From Bacteroidales bacterium (lineage in GTDB: Bacteria > Bacteroidota > Bacteroidia > Bacteroidales > Dysgonomonadaceae): 8,776 nucleotides of DNA. The number at the start of each line of letters is the position of its first letter. Position 1 is the first letter of the stretch. This document shows positions 1 to 6,625 of the stretch, piece by piece. Below the pieces are notes generated by a model, which searched no databases, was not told where the DNA came from, and worked only from the letters and a program-made list of their open reading frames with translations. The stretch lies in assembly GCA_012841425.1 (NCBI GenBank), contig DUUR01000252.1, forward strand, positions 1 through 8,776, read 5' to 3'. Both the position numbers and the translations under genes were made by a program.

Positions 1-143
1 TTAAGGTTGTTTTTTACAATAAACTCATCTATTGCTTTTGTTTCTTCTTTAAGATAGTCGGCATATGTCTTTTGGTCTTTGCAAGATACCGCAGACATTA
101 TGATAGTGAAGATGGTTATAATCAGTATATATGTTCTGTTCAT
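1..143 (-). CDS. DUF4827-type lipoprotein, N-terminal fragment (runs off the left edge)
   Basis: Only the first 47 codons are in the window, and the frame is still open at base 1. Residues 1-20 are a lipoprotein signal peptide: Arg3, then a hydrophobic run (YILIITIFTIIM), then a lipobox SAVS-C with the lipidated Cys at residue 21. The mature start CKDQKTYADYLKEETKAI resembles what I recall of the Bacteroidales DUF4827 family, which carries the same TYADYL-like element just after the lipid Cys. That family has no established function that I know of. The protein should be anchored in the envelope facing the periplasm or cell surface. It lies 43 bp after the nrnA-like gene on the same strand and is probably the next gene of that operon. 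A TAnnTTTG octamer directly upstream could give it a promoter of its own. Lipoprotein status is well supported; the family name is from memory of a short fragment. Confidence 0.75.
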   Translation of the reverse strand, partial: MNRTYILIITIFTIIMSAVSCKDQKTYADYLKEETKAIDEFIVKNNL

Positions 144-155
144 ACTTTTTTTATA

Positions 156-163
156 CAAAAATA
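156..163 (-). promoter_or_regulatory. Possible -7 promoter box ahead of the DUF4827-type gene
   Basis: The minus strand reads TATTTTTG, matching the Bacteroidota -7 consensus TAnnTTTG, 12 bp before the start codon. No TTG or TTTG is seen at the usual spacing upstream. In such AT-rich DNA this may be chance, so it is a weak candidate internal promoter. Confidence 0.3.
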
Positions 164-186
164 CATATTCTATTTATAAAAAAGAG

Positions 187-1245
187 TTATTCTCCTTTAA
201 TTGCTTCTTTTAATATCTCTTCATATTTTTTTAACCCTTCGGTATATATTCTTATTGCTTCATCAAAAGTACCTCTAAATTCTCCTCCAGAAGCTTTCAA
301 ATGACCTCCTCCGTTAAAGAACTCAGAAGCAAACTTATTACATGGAAAATCATTTTGAGAACGAAATGATAATTTAATAATGTCATCATCTTCTCTTATA
401 AAAGTAGAGAAAACAATGCCTTTTATGCTAAGAGGGTAATTAACAAAACCTTCTGTGTCTCCTTTGTTGAATTTGAATTGTTTTTGATCATCTTTTGAAA
501 GATAAATAAGAGCAGAATGAAGCTCAGGGTAAACTTTCATTCTTTGAGAAAGTGTGAATCCCAGAAGTCTGAAACGTTCTTCTGAATAATTATGAAAGAC
601 TTGTGAATAAATCATGTCCTTGTCTATGTCCTTTCTTAAGAGAAGACTGATGATTTCATAGATTTCAGGATCTGCTGAGTTGTATGTGAAGCCACCCGTG
701 TCGGTCATCATTCCACAGTATATACATTCTGCCTCTGCTTTTGTCATCTGATCATATTTTTCTGCTTGATAAAATAAACGAAAGATGAGCTCACTGGTAG
801 ATGATATCTCAGGTTTTGAAACAATAACATCGAAGTTAGTGCCTGGCATAGGGTGATGATCAATTAATATTTTCTTTGCAGGCGAGCTCTCAATGTAGGG
901 CCCCATTTCACCAACTCTTTTACTTATGTTATAGTCAAGAGAAAAAATAAGATCTGAATTTTTAATTATGCTTATACCAGCAGCAGGATTGTATTCAAAT
1001 ATTTCAATTTCATTAATTCCGTCCATCCACCTAAGAAAATAAGGGAATGAATTGGGTACAATTAATCTAACTTTTTTACCTCTGTTTTTTATGAAATGAT
1101 ATAGTGCAAGTGAAGATCCTATTGCGTCTCCGTCGGGTGATACATGGGTTGTTATGAGGATGTTGTGTGAACTGTCAATTGACTCCATTATTTGATTCAC
1201 CTTTTCGGACTCTATAATAGAGGAAATCGAAGGTAATTTGTTCAT
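187..1245 (-). CDS. nrnA: DHH/DHHA1 phosphoesterase, NrnA-like oligoribonuclease / PAP phosphatase
   Basis: A 352-residue cytoplasmic enzyme of the usual NrnA length. The N-terminal DHH domain shows every metal-binding motif in order: H34-V-S-P-D38-G-D40, D104 in FSLDYN, the signature D129-H130-H131 in LIDHHP, and D182 in GMMTDTGGF. The C-terminal DHHA1 domain carries the glycine-rich substrate-binding loop GGGHLKASGG at 312-321. Family members use Mn2+ to cut very short RNAs (nanoRNA) to mononucleotides, and many also hydrolyse 3'-phosphoadenosine 5'-phosphate. Related stand-alone DHH-DHHA1 proteins hydrolyse pApA from c-di-AMP turnover, and sequence alone does not separate these activities. 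It begins 36 bp after comEC, in the same direction. The chosen ATG puts the first motif at residue 34, as is normal for the family. No key residue is missing. The family call is very sure; the exact substrate is inferred. Confidence 0.92.
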   Translation of the reverse strand: MNKLPSISSIIESEKVNQIMESIDSSHNILITTHVSPDGDAIGSSLALYHFIKNRGKKVRLIVPNSFPYFLRWMDGINEIEIFEYNPAAGISIIKNSDLIFSLDYNISKRVGEMGPYIESSPAKKILIDHHPMPGTNFDVIVSKPEISSTSELIFRLFYQAEKYDQMTKAEAECIYCGMMTDTGGFTYNSADPEIYEIISLLLRKDIDKDMIYSQVFHNYSEERFRLLGFTLSQRMKVYPELHSALIYLSKDDQKQFKFNKGDTEGFVNYPLSIKGIVFSTFIREDDDIIKLSFRSQNDFPCNKFASEFFNGGGHLKASGGEFRGTFDEAIRIYTEGLKKYEEILKEAIKGE

Positions 1246-1273
1246 AGCCTTACTAATATTTGAAATTAGATAG

Positions 1274-1281
1274 CAAAAGTA
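1274..1281 (-). promoter_or_regulatory. Possible internal -7 promoter box ahead of the nrnA-like gene
   Basis: The minus strand reads TACTTTTG in the comEC-nrnA gap, 28 bp before the nrnA-like start codon. The same octamer forms the -7 box of the rpe promoter. No TTG lies at the expected distance upstream, inside the end of comEC, so this is a half-site match only. It could let nrnA and the following lipoprotein gene be transcribed independently of rpe-comEC. Confidence 0.4.
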
Positions 1282-3252
1282 CTAAATTTCCACCGAAAAT
1301 GCCCCATCTTTTGTAACATCGTGAACTTCAATTCCTATTAGTTTACACTGATCTGTTACTTTTTTTGATAGGTATGATGGTAATGTGCTGTCAAGTATAA
1401 TTATTGAAGGATTAAATATTGCAAGTATCTTCTCAAGACTAAAATGACTGTGATCGGAAAGAATAAGTATGTCAAGTTTAATACGGTCTTCTGAAGTGTT
1501 GCTTAATAATGAGATATCTGATAATCTGTATATTGATTTTTCTCGATGTGGTACAAGTCCGTTTTCAGGGATTTCTATAAAATGACGTTTGTTTCTATAG
1601 AAAAGTGCTATTTCGCTTTGGTATCTGTTATTAAAAACTACTAGTTCGGGTTGTTTTAGCTGTGAATAATTGTAGGACTTTATAAGTAAAAATACCCATA
1701 TCAGTGTAAGTGATAAAATAAGAGAGCGAGAATGCTTGTTGAAAAGCCAGTAAGTGAATAGCATAATAAAGCCAATAAGAAGAATTGTCTGAAACGCTGA
1801 AATGTTTAGATCTGTAAGCTGTGAGAAAGGTAGGGTTTCAGTAAAATATACTATTTGGAATGTTATATCAACTAATGTTTTAATAATCCATTGAAATGTT
1901 GTGCGGATAAACTCAAAGAAAATAGAATTTATAAAAATTGGAAAGCTTAATATTATTAAAGGAGTAACAGTATATATTATAATTGAAACTAGTGGAACTA
2001 CTAAGATATTGGTAATGAAAAAATAGATTGGAAATGTACCAAAATAATGTAAAACCAATGGAAAAACGCCTAATTGTGCCGAAAGCGATACTGTAGAAAG
2101 GTTCCATAAATATTTTACAATTTTATTTGAGGGATTGTACATCTTTTGGAGTTTAGGTTGAAAGAAGAGAATGGCGTAAACAGCACCAAAACTCATCTGG
2201 AAACTAATGTCAAAAAGTGTAATAGGACTATATATAAGTATCAGAAATGCTGCAGCACATAAGGTGTTTAGTGTAAAGCCCTTCCTATTATATATATTGC
2301 CTATACAATTAATTGTCAACATAATTGCGGCCCTTACAACAGAGGCAGACATGCCTGCAATAAAAACATAACCCCAAAGTACAATTATTATTAAGCACTG
2401 ACGTAATAAATAAGGTTTTCCTCTATTACCTAAAAATGAAAATATCGTGCTTATGACAATGTATATAATACCAACATGTAATCCGCTAACCGCAAGCACA
2501 TGCGCTGTTCCAGATACACGAAAAGCTTCCTGTAGATCATCTGTTAAATCGTTTTTGTATCCAAGCGTGAGTGCTGAAATGAACGCATAAGCATCGTCTG
2601 TTAACTCAAAAGATTTATAGAAGATTAGTGCTTTAGCTCTTATTCGTTGAGATACACAGGTGATTGTGTTAGATTGATTACCTGTACTTTGCCAGTCATT
2701 TGCTGCAACATACCCCGTACTGGAGAATCCTCTAATTTTCATAAAATTAGCATAGTCGAAATCATCAGGGTTGCCGAAATTTTTAAATGGGCCTAAATTT
2801 GAATAAAACACTACCTCGTCACCTGGTTGCAATTGAAGAGATTTGTTTGTTTGCTCAAAATAAAGTATCACCTTTTTGTTATTTGGAGCCGAAAGTTTAA
2901 CATTACAAGCTACAGAGCGAGGTTTTAATTCTGGAATATCTATAATTGTTCCTATGTAATAATTAGCAGTGTCGTTAATAGTATATTCGTGAGTTGAATT
3001 TACTGCCTGTTTATCATACTGGAAATGTGTAAGGGAAATTAAAAATATAAAAAGGCCACCGCCAAATACCCATCGTAAACTATACTGCTTCTTTTTTATT
3101 ATGAAAAACGAAAGAAGCATCATCGCTAATCCAATAATTGCAGGAATCAACATGGAAAAGTTAAGCTGAGGTAGCTTATGCCATAGAATTATCCCGATTA
3201 TTACAGGAAGTAATAACCGAAAAAAAGGTGTTTTTCCTAAAAAACTGCTCAT
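1282..3252 (-). CDS. comEC: ComEC/Rec2-family DNA-uptake channel protein
   Basis: A 656-residue polytopic inner-membrane protein. In transformable bacteria ComEC passes single-stranded DNA across the cytoplasmic membrane. The N-terminus (to about 80) holds two or three hydrophobic segments. Residues about 98-182 form the DUF4131/OB-fold-like soluble part, ending in the typical NPDDFDYANFMKIRGF. The Competence domain starts near 220 and bears the hallmark HVLAVSGLHVG at 251-261. It continues with GMSASVVRAAIM (300-311), FDISFQMSFGAVYA (347-360) and further helices to about 525. The roughly 120-residue tail aligns in position with the metallo-beta-lactamase-like domain of longer ComEC proteins but lacks the HxHxDH metal motif: only LILSDHSHFSLEKI (596-609) remains. 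Short, degenerate tails like this are, as I recall, common in Bacteroidales. The gene lies 63 bp after rpe in the same direction. Actual competence cannot be inferred, since no other com gene is present here. Confidence 0.95.
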   Translation of the reverse strand: MSSFLGKTPFFRLLLPVIIGIILWHKLPQLNFSMLIPAIIGLAMMLLSFFIIKKKQYSLRWVFGGGLFIFLISLTHFQYDKQAVNSTHEYTINDTANYYIGTIIDIPELKPRSVACNVKLSAPNNKKVILYFEQTNKSLQLQPGDEVVFYSNLGPFKNFGNPDDFDYANFMKIRGFSSTGYVAANDWQSTGNQSNTITCVSQRIRAKALIFYKSFELTDDAYAFISALTLGYKNDLTDDLQEAFRVSGTAHVLAVSGLHVGIIYIVISTIFSFLGNRGKPYLLRQCLIIIVLWGYVFIAGMSASVVRAAIMLTINCIGNIYNRKGFTLNTLCAAAFLILIYSPITLFDISFQMSFGAVYAILFFQPKLQKMYNPSNKIVKYLWNLSTVSLSAQLGVFPLVLHYFGTFPIYFFITNILVVPLVSIIIYTVTPLIILSFPIFINSIFFEFIRTTFQWIIKTLVDITFQIVYFTETLPFSQLTDLNISAFQTILLIGFIMLFTYWLFNKHSRSLILSLTLIWVFLLIKSYNYSQLKQPELVVFNNRYQSEIALFYRNKRHFIEIPENGLVPHREKSIYRLSDISLLSNTSEDRIKLDILILSDHSHFSLEKILAIFNPSIIILDSTLPSYLSKKVTDQCKLIGIEVHDVTKDGAFSVEI

Positions 3253-3315
3253 TTATTCAAACCAAGACAATTCTTTGACTTTCTAGTGAAATGCTAAAAA
3301 CAACAACTACAATAT

Positions 3316-3966
3316 TTACAATGCTTTTAATTCCTTTATTAACTCTTCTGGGTTATTAGAAGAAAAGATAAAACTGCCTGCTACAAGTACATCAGCACCT
3401 GCATCTACCAGCATTTTTCCGGTCTCAAGATTAATGCCACCATCCACTTCAATAAGAGCAGTTGAATTTCTCTGCAGTATTAGCTCCTTTAGTTGAGATA
3501 CTTTTTTTAAGGTGTTTGTTATAAACTTCTGTCCACCATATCCAGGATTTACCGACATCAGTAAAACCATATCCAAATCTGATATAATATCATCTAAAAG
3601 TGAAACGGGGGTGTGCGGGTTGAGTGTAACAGCTGGTTTCATTCCATGGTTTCTAATCTCTTGTACAACTCTGTGTAAATGAATAGTAGCTTCATAATGG
3701 ACATTCATATATGTTGACCCCATTTCCTTTACCTCATCTATAAATTTTTCAGGCTGAACTATCATCAGGTGAGTATCCAGTGTTTTGTTTGTTATCTTCT
3801 TTAGAAGGTTTGTTACTGCAAATCCAAAAGATATATTGGGTACAAATACACCATCCATTATGTCCAGGTGAATCCAATCTGCTTCACTGCGATTAAGCAT
3901 CTCTATATCCTTTTGGAGGTTGAGGAAGTTGGCAGCTAATAGCGAAGGTGCAACAATTGTGCTCAT
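3316..3966 (-). CDS. rpe: Ribulose-phosphate 3-epimerase
   Basis: A 216-residue cytoplasmic TIM-barrel enzyme, full length for its family. It interconverts D-ribulose 5-phosphate and D-xylulose 5-phosphate in the pentose phosphate pathway, using a divalent metal and an aspartate pair as acid and base. All expected elements are visible: APSLLAANF (6-14) with Ser8, the metal and catalytic set H33-x-D35-x-M-D38 in WIHLDIMDGVFVPN, H66 in THLMIVQPE, the phosphate-binding loop NPGYGGQKF (140-148), the second catalytic aspartate D175 in IEVDGGIN, and the closing phosphate-binding element VAGSFIF (195-201). It is the promoter-proximal gene of the minus-strand cluster, about 20 bp from a well-formed promoter. 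Nothing is odd. A related epimerase such as allulose-6-phosphate epimerase is possible in principle but unlikely in this context. Confidence 0.97.
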   Translation of the reverse strand: MSTIVAPSLLAANFLNLQKDIEMLNRSEADWIHLDIMDGVFVPNISFGFAVTNLLKKITNKTLDTHLMIVQPEKFIDEVKEMGSTYMNVHYEATIHLHRVVQEIRNHGMKPAVTLNPHTPVSLLDDIISDLDMVLLMSVNPGYGGQKFITNTLKKVSQLKELILQRNSTALIEVDGGINLETGKMLVDAGADVLVAGSFIFSSNNPEELIKELKAL

Positions 3967-3987
3967 ATGAGTAAAATTTTATATACT

Positions 3988-4018
3988 CAAAAGTAAATGT
4001 TTTTTTCTGTTTTTCAAA
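3988..4018 (-). promoter_or_regulatory. Promoter of the rpe-comEC-nrnA cluster (Bacteroidota type)
   Basis: On the minus strand a TTTG at 4018-4015 is followed, after exactly 19 bp, by TACTTTTG at 3995-3988. This fits the Bacteroidota primary-sigma consensus (-33 TTTG, about 19-21 bp, -7 TAnnTTTG). It predicts transcription starting near 3981-3984 and a leader of only about 15-20 nt before the rpe ATG. It is the best promoter match in the window. Confidence 0.75.
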
Positions 4019-4349
4019 ATTGATGGCATATTTCAATATCTAATATAATGTTTGCTGATAGTGAGATTTGGAGAAGGAAAGAGTTCGCATTTTAATTTAG
4101 AAAAATAACTCTCTCTGGAATAGAAAGACGGTTTTCAATATAACTGCATCGCACAAACTGTTTTATAATTAAGAATGACAGTTCTGGGGACTCTCTATTG
4201 CACGAGATTTTATTTTTGAGATATAATTTGCCTTTCGATATATAGATGCTCATAGTTCTGTTTTGAGTATTTAAAACGACCGAAGGTGCTGATTATTGCT
4301 GTAGTGTAATAAAAAAAGACAATTTTATTCCATAGTTGCATAAATTACA

Positions 4350-4357
4350 TATCTTTG
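4350..4357 (+). promoter_or_regulatory. -7 promoter box ahead of the TlpA-like gene
   Basis: The plus strand reads TATCTTTG, an exact match to the Bacteroidota -7 consensus TAnnTTTG, 28 bp before the ATG. The expected -33 TTG is poor: only a TTTT run lies about 23-27 bp upstream, and the nearby TTG at 4336-4338 is too close. The leader would be about 20-25 nt and A-rich, as is common for translation starts in this phylum. It probably drives the thioredoxin-amidase-MCE set. Confidence 0.6.
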
Positions 4358-4385
4358 CTAATGAATAATTATAAAAAGAAACAAA

Positions 4386-5501
4386 ATGAGGAAGCTAATT
4401 TATTTAACCATAATGGCAGGGCTAGTCTTAATGTCTTGTCAGAATGATAAAGAGTATAAAGTTAAGGGTAATGTGGCAAACGAAGCATATGAAGGTACTA
4501 ATGTGTATTTGCAGAAGATGACCGATGATGCAATGATAATTACTGATACTTCGGTTGTAAGAAATGGAGAGTTCTCCTTTTCTGGAAATGCCGAAGTTGC
4601 TGAACTTCGTTTTGTTACACTAGATGAAACTGTAAATGCCGAACAGGATATCAGAGTTCCTGTTTTAATCGAGCCAGGTGAAATTAATATTGATTTCGAT
4701 ACTTCTATTACAATTGGCGGAACTAAGGTGAATGATGCCTTTAATAATATGAGACAAGAGCAGGAAGCGTTGGTAAAACAAATAAGAGCTGTTGTTGAAA
4801 GATTTAATGTCGCACAGTCAGAAGGGACATTAACAGAGTCGCTTGAGGCAGAGGTAAACCAAGAGTATGACAATGTTAATAAACAGCTTATTGAGCTGAA
4901 CTATAACTTTGCAAAAAATAATATCAATAATGAACTTGGTCAGCATCTGTTTGTAACATCTTCTTCTATGTTTGAACCAGATCAACAAAGAGAGATTTTA
5001 AATAATGCTAGTGATTCTTTTAAAGCAAAAGAAAATGTGAAACATATAGTTGATCGTTTAGATAACCTAGAAAGAGTAGCTATTGGAGAAAAGTTTGTGG
5101 ACTTTACTCTTGCGGATCCACAAGGAAATGAGATTTCACTATCAGATTATGCTGGTCAAGGTAAATATGTTTTAGTTGACTTTTGGGCAGCATGGTGTGG
5201 ACCATGTCGAAGAGAAATGCCATACGTTGTATCTGCTTACGAAAAATATAAAACAAAAGGTTTTGAAGTTGTAGGTGTGTCATTCGATCAGGATCATGAA
5301 ACCTGGACAAAAGGGATAAAAGATTTAAATATGACTTGGCCTCAAATGTCCGACCTTCAGTACTGGAGTAGTCCAATTGTAGATTTGTACGCTATAGTTG
5401 GAATCCCACACACAATACTATTGGATAAAGAAGGGGTAATAATCGAAAAGAATCTAAGAGGTGATGCTCTTGAAGCGAAACTAGCTGAGTTGATGCCATA
5501 A
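4386..5501 (+). CDS. TlpA-like thioredoxin-fold lipoprotein with DUF4369-type N-terminal domain
   Basis: A 371-residue envelope-anchored thiol-disulfide oxidoreductase. Residues 1-17 are a lipoprotein signal peptide ending in the lipobox VLMS-C with lipidated Cys18. Residues about 24-115 (beta-rich, starting YKVKGNVANEAYEG) match the DUF4369 pattern common ahead of Bacteroidota thioredoxins. Residues about 116-230 are charged and helical. The C-terminal redoxin/AhpC-TSA-like domain starts near 232 (GEKFVDFTLADPQG). It carries the active site W270-C271-G-P-C274 in FWAAWCGPCRREMP and the cis-proline P341 in VGIPHTILLD. The only cysteines are the lipid Cys and the CxxC pair, as expected for a dedicated oxidoreductase. 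Members reduce or isomerise disulfides of exported proteins; the partner is unknown here. The gene opens a compact plus-strand set with a cell-wall amidase and an MCE protein. The start is supported by the signal peptide and the promoter box upstream. Confidence 0.92.
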   Translation: MRKLIYLTIMAGLVLMSCQNDKEYKVKGNVANEAYEGTNVYLQKMTDDAMIITDTSVVRNGEFSFSGNAEVAELRFVTLDETVNAEQDIRVPVLIEPGEINIDFDTSITIGGTKVNDAFNNMRQEQEALVKQIRAVVERFNVAQSEGTLTESLEAEVNQEYDNVNKQLIELNYNFAKNNINNELGQHLFVTSSSMFEPDQQREILNNASDSFKAKENVKHIVDRLDNLERVAIGEKFVDFTLADPQGNEISLSDYAGQGKYVLVDFWAAWCGPCRREMPYVVSAYEKYKTKGFEVVGVSFDQDHETWTKGIKDLNMTWPQMSDLQYWSSPIVDLYAIVGIPHTILLDKEGVIIEKNLRGDALEAKLAELMP

Positions 5502-5513
5502 AACATGTTTTAT
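5498..5513. repeat. 16-bp perfect palindrome at the thioredoxin-amidase junction
   Basis: ATAAAACATGTTTTAT is identical to its own reverse complement. It covers the stop codon of the TlpA-like gene and ends 9 bp before the likely amidase start. As RNA it could only form a 6-bp A-U stem with a CAUG loop, too weak for a convincing terminator. It might be an operator for a dimeric regulator, or chance. Confidence 0.9.
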
Positions 5514-5522
5514 TTATATAAT

Positions 5523-6611
5523 ATGAAAACATCTAAAAGAGCGCTATTAGTGCTTTTAGGTGTTTTTATTGCCTTATTTAATACTGCTTTATTAGCTCAA
5601 AACAGAAACTTTACAGTTGTGATTGATCCTGGGCACGGAGGAAAGGATCCTGGTGCTGTAGGGGCTACATCTAAAGAAAAAGATATTGTGCTATCAGTAG
5701 CTTTGAAATTAGGAGCACTAATTGAAAACAATCACCCAGATGTGAATGTTTTATATACACGAAAGAAAGATGTTTTTGTCCCTTTAAATCAGAGAGCAGC
5801 TATAGCAAATAAAGAACATGCAAATTTATTTATATCGATACACTGTAATGCGTTAGATCGCAGAAGAGTATCACCGCAAGGAGTTGAAACTTTTGTTTTA
5901 GGGCTTCACAGAAGTAAAGATAATTTAGATGTCGCTAAAACAGAGAACTCAGTAATTATGTATGAAGAAGATTACTCAGTTAAATACGAGGGTTTTAATC
6001 CTAATGAACCCGAATCATATATTATTTTTGAGTTCATGGCAAATGAGTTTCTTGATTTAAGTGTCTACTTTGCATCTCTAGTGCAGAATCAGCTAGTCAA
6101 TAATTCCAAAAGGGTAAACAGAAATGTCCGACAAGCCGGCTTTTTGGTTTTAAGAGAAGTGGCAATGCCTAGTGTGTTGGTAGAACTTGGGTACATCAGT
6201 AATAAACAGGAGGAGGCATATCTAAAAGGTAATAGCGGGCAAACATCTCTTGCCACATCTATTTATAATGGATTTAAAGAGTACAAAAGAGAATACGACA
6301 AAAAAAGCTTTGTCTTTTCCAAACAAGGAGAATCAAATGGTGGATCCTCCGTAGAGCCTTCAAGAATTACAATATCAGAGGGTAGAGAGTATAGAATACA
6401 GTTACTTTCCTCCGCCAAGAAACTCGAAAATGACTCTCCCTTTTTTAAAGGACTAAGTCCGGTAGACTTCTACCTAGATGGTGGTGTATATAAATATACT
6501 TATGGCAAAAGCAATAATTTAGATAAACTGAAACGAGAACTCAGGGAGGTTAAAAGGAAATTTAAGGATGCATTTATTGTTGAATTTGAAGATGGGAATA
6601 GAGTTAAATAA
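5523..6611 (+). CDS. N-acetylmuramoyl-L-alanine amidase (Amidase_3) with SPOR-like C-terminal domain
   Basis: A periplasmic zinc amidase that cuts the bond between N-acetylmuramic acid and the stem peptide of peptidoglycan. The likely product has 362 residues, starting at the ATG at 5523. That start gives a clean signal peptide (MKTSKRALLVLLGVFIALF, cut after LLAQ, about residue 26); an in-frame ATG at 5505 would only add MFYLYN. All zinc and catalytic residues are present: H38 in IDPGHGGKDPGA, E52 in SKEKDIV, H107 in LFISIHCNA and the catalytic E221 in VLVELGYISN. Between H107 and E221 is the long insertion (about 120-195) typical of AmiC-like enzymes, where related proteins keep a regulatory helix. 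After a Ser/Gly-rich linker (about 265-280), residues 285-360 form a SPOR-like domain (YRIQLLSS, YKYTYG, KFKDAFIVEF), suggesting targeting to denuded septal glycan. It starts 21 bp after the thioredoxin gene and ends 14 bp before the MCE gene, so co-transcription is likely. Confidence 0.94.
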   Translation: MKTSKRALLVLLGVFIALFNTALLAQNRNFTVVIDPGHGGKDPGAVGATSKEKDIVLSVALKLGALIENNHPDVNVLYTRKKDVFVPLNQRAAIANKEHANLFISIHCNALDRRRVSPQGVETFVLGLHRSKDNLDVAKTENSVIMYEEDYSVKYEGFNPNEPESYIIFEFMANEFLDLSVYFASLVQNQLVNNSKRVNRNVRQAGFLVLREVAMPSVLVELGYISNKQEEAYLKGNSGQTSLATSIYNGFKEYKREYDKKSFVFSKQGESNGGSSVEPSRITISEGREYRIQLLSSAKKLENDSPFFKGLSPVDFYLDGGVYKYTYGKSNNLDKLKRELREVKRKFKDAFIVEFEDGNRVK

Positions 6612-6625
6612 ACATATGTCTATTA

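Larger units (their letters stand above)
3967..4385. other. Divergent intergenic region between rpe and the TlpA-like gene
   Basis: These 419 bp separate two divergently transcribed operons and hold both of their promoters, one near each end. The middle (about 4020-4320) is AT-rich and has no recognisable RNA gene, riboswitch or terminator hairpin. The longest frame I followed in the middle is a 53-codon minus-strand one (4092-4253) that resembles nothing I know, has no promoter match near it, and is within chance for this base composition. I see no remnant of a neighbouring gene. Confidence 0.8.

Noticed and set aside
1913..2107. 64-codon open frame within comEC, same strand, different frame
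   Set aside because: Phe/Tyr/Ser-rich out-of-frame reading of hydrophobic membrane-helix codons; comEC is intact across it.
4092..4253. 53-codon open frame on the minus strand inside the rpe / TlpA-like intergenic region
   Set aside because: It resembles no family I know, has no promoter match or ribosome-binding context, and its length is within chance for a non-coding stretch. Conservation or ribosome profiling would be needed to revive it.
4439..4873. 144-codon open frame antisense to the TlpA-like gene
   Set aside because: Its Ser/Thr/Val-rich product is the reverse reading of a gene with clear signal peptide and domains on the plus strand.
5104..5376. 90-codon open frame antisense to the thioredoxin domain
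   Set aside because: It lies opposite the CGPC active-site region, whose plus-strand coding is beyond doubt.
5380..5387. TAGATTTG as an internal promoter for the amidase gene
   Set aside because: It matches TAnnTTTG but lies inside coding sequence about 135 bp before the start and lacks an upstream TTG at the right spacing; chance is the simplest explanation.
5505..5522. Earlier amidase start at the ATG at 5505
   Set aside because: It would put MFYLYN before an otherwise standard signal peptide and lies within the palindrome only 3 bp after the previous stop. The ATG at 5523 fits better.
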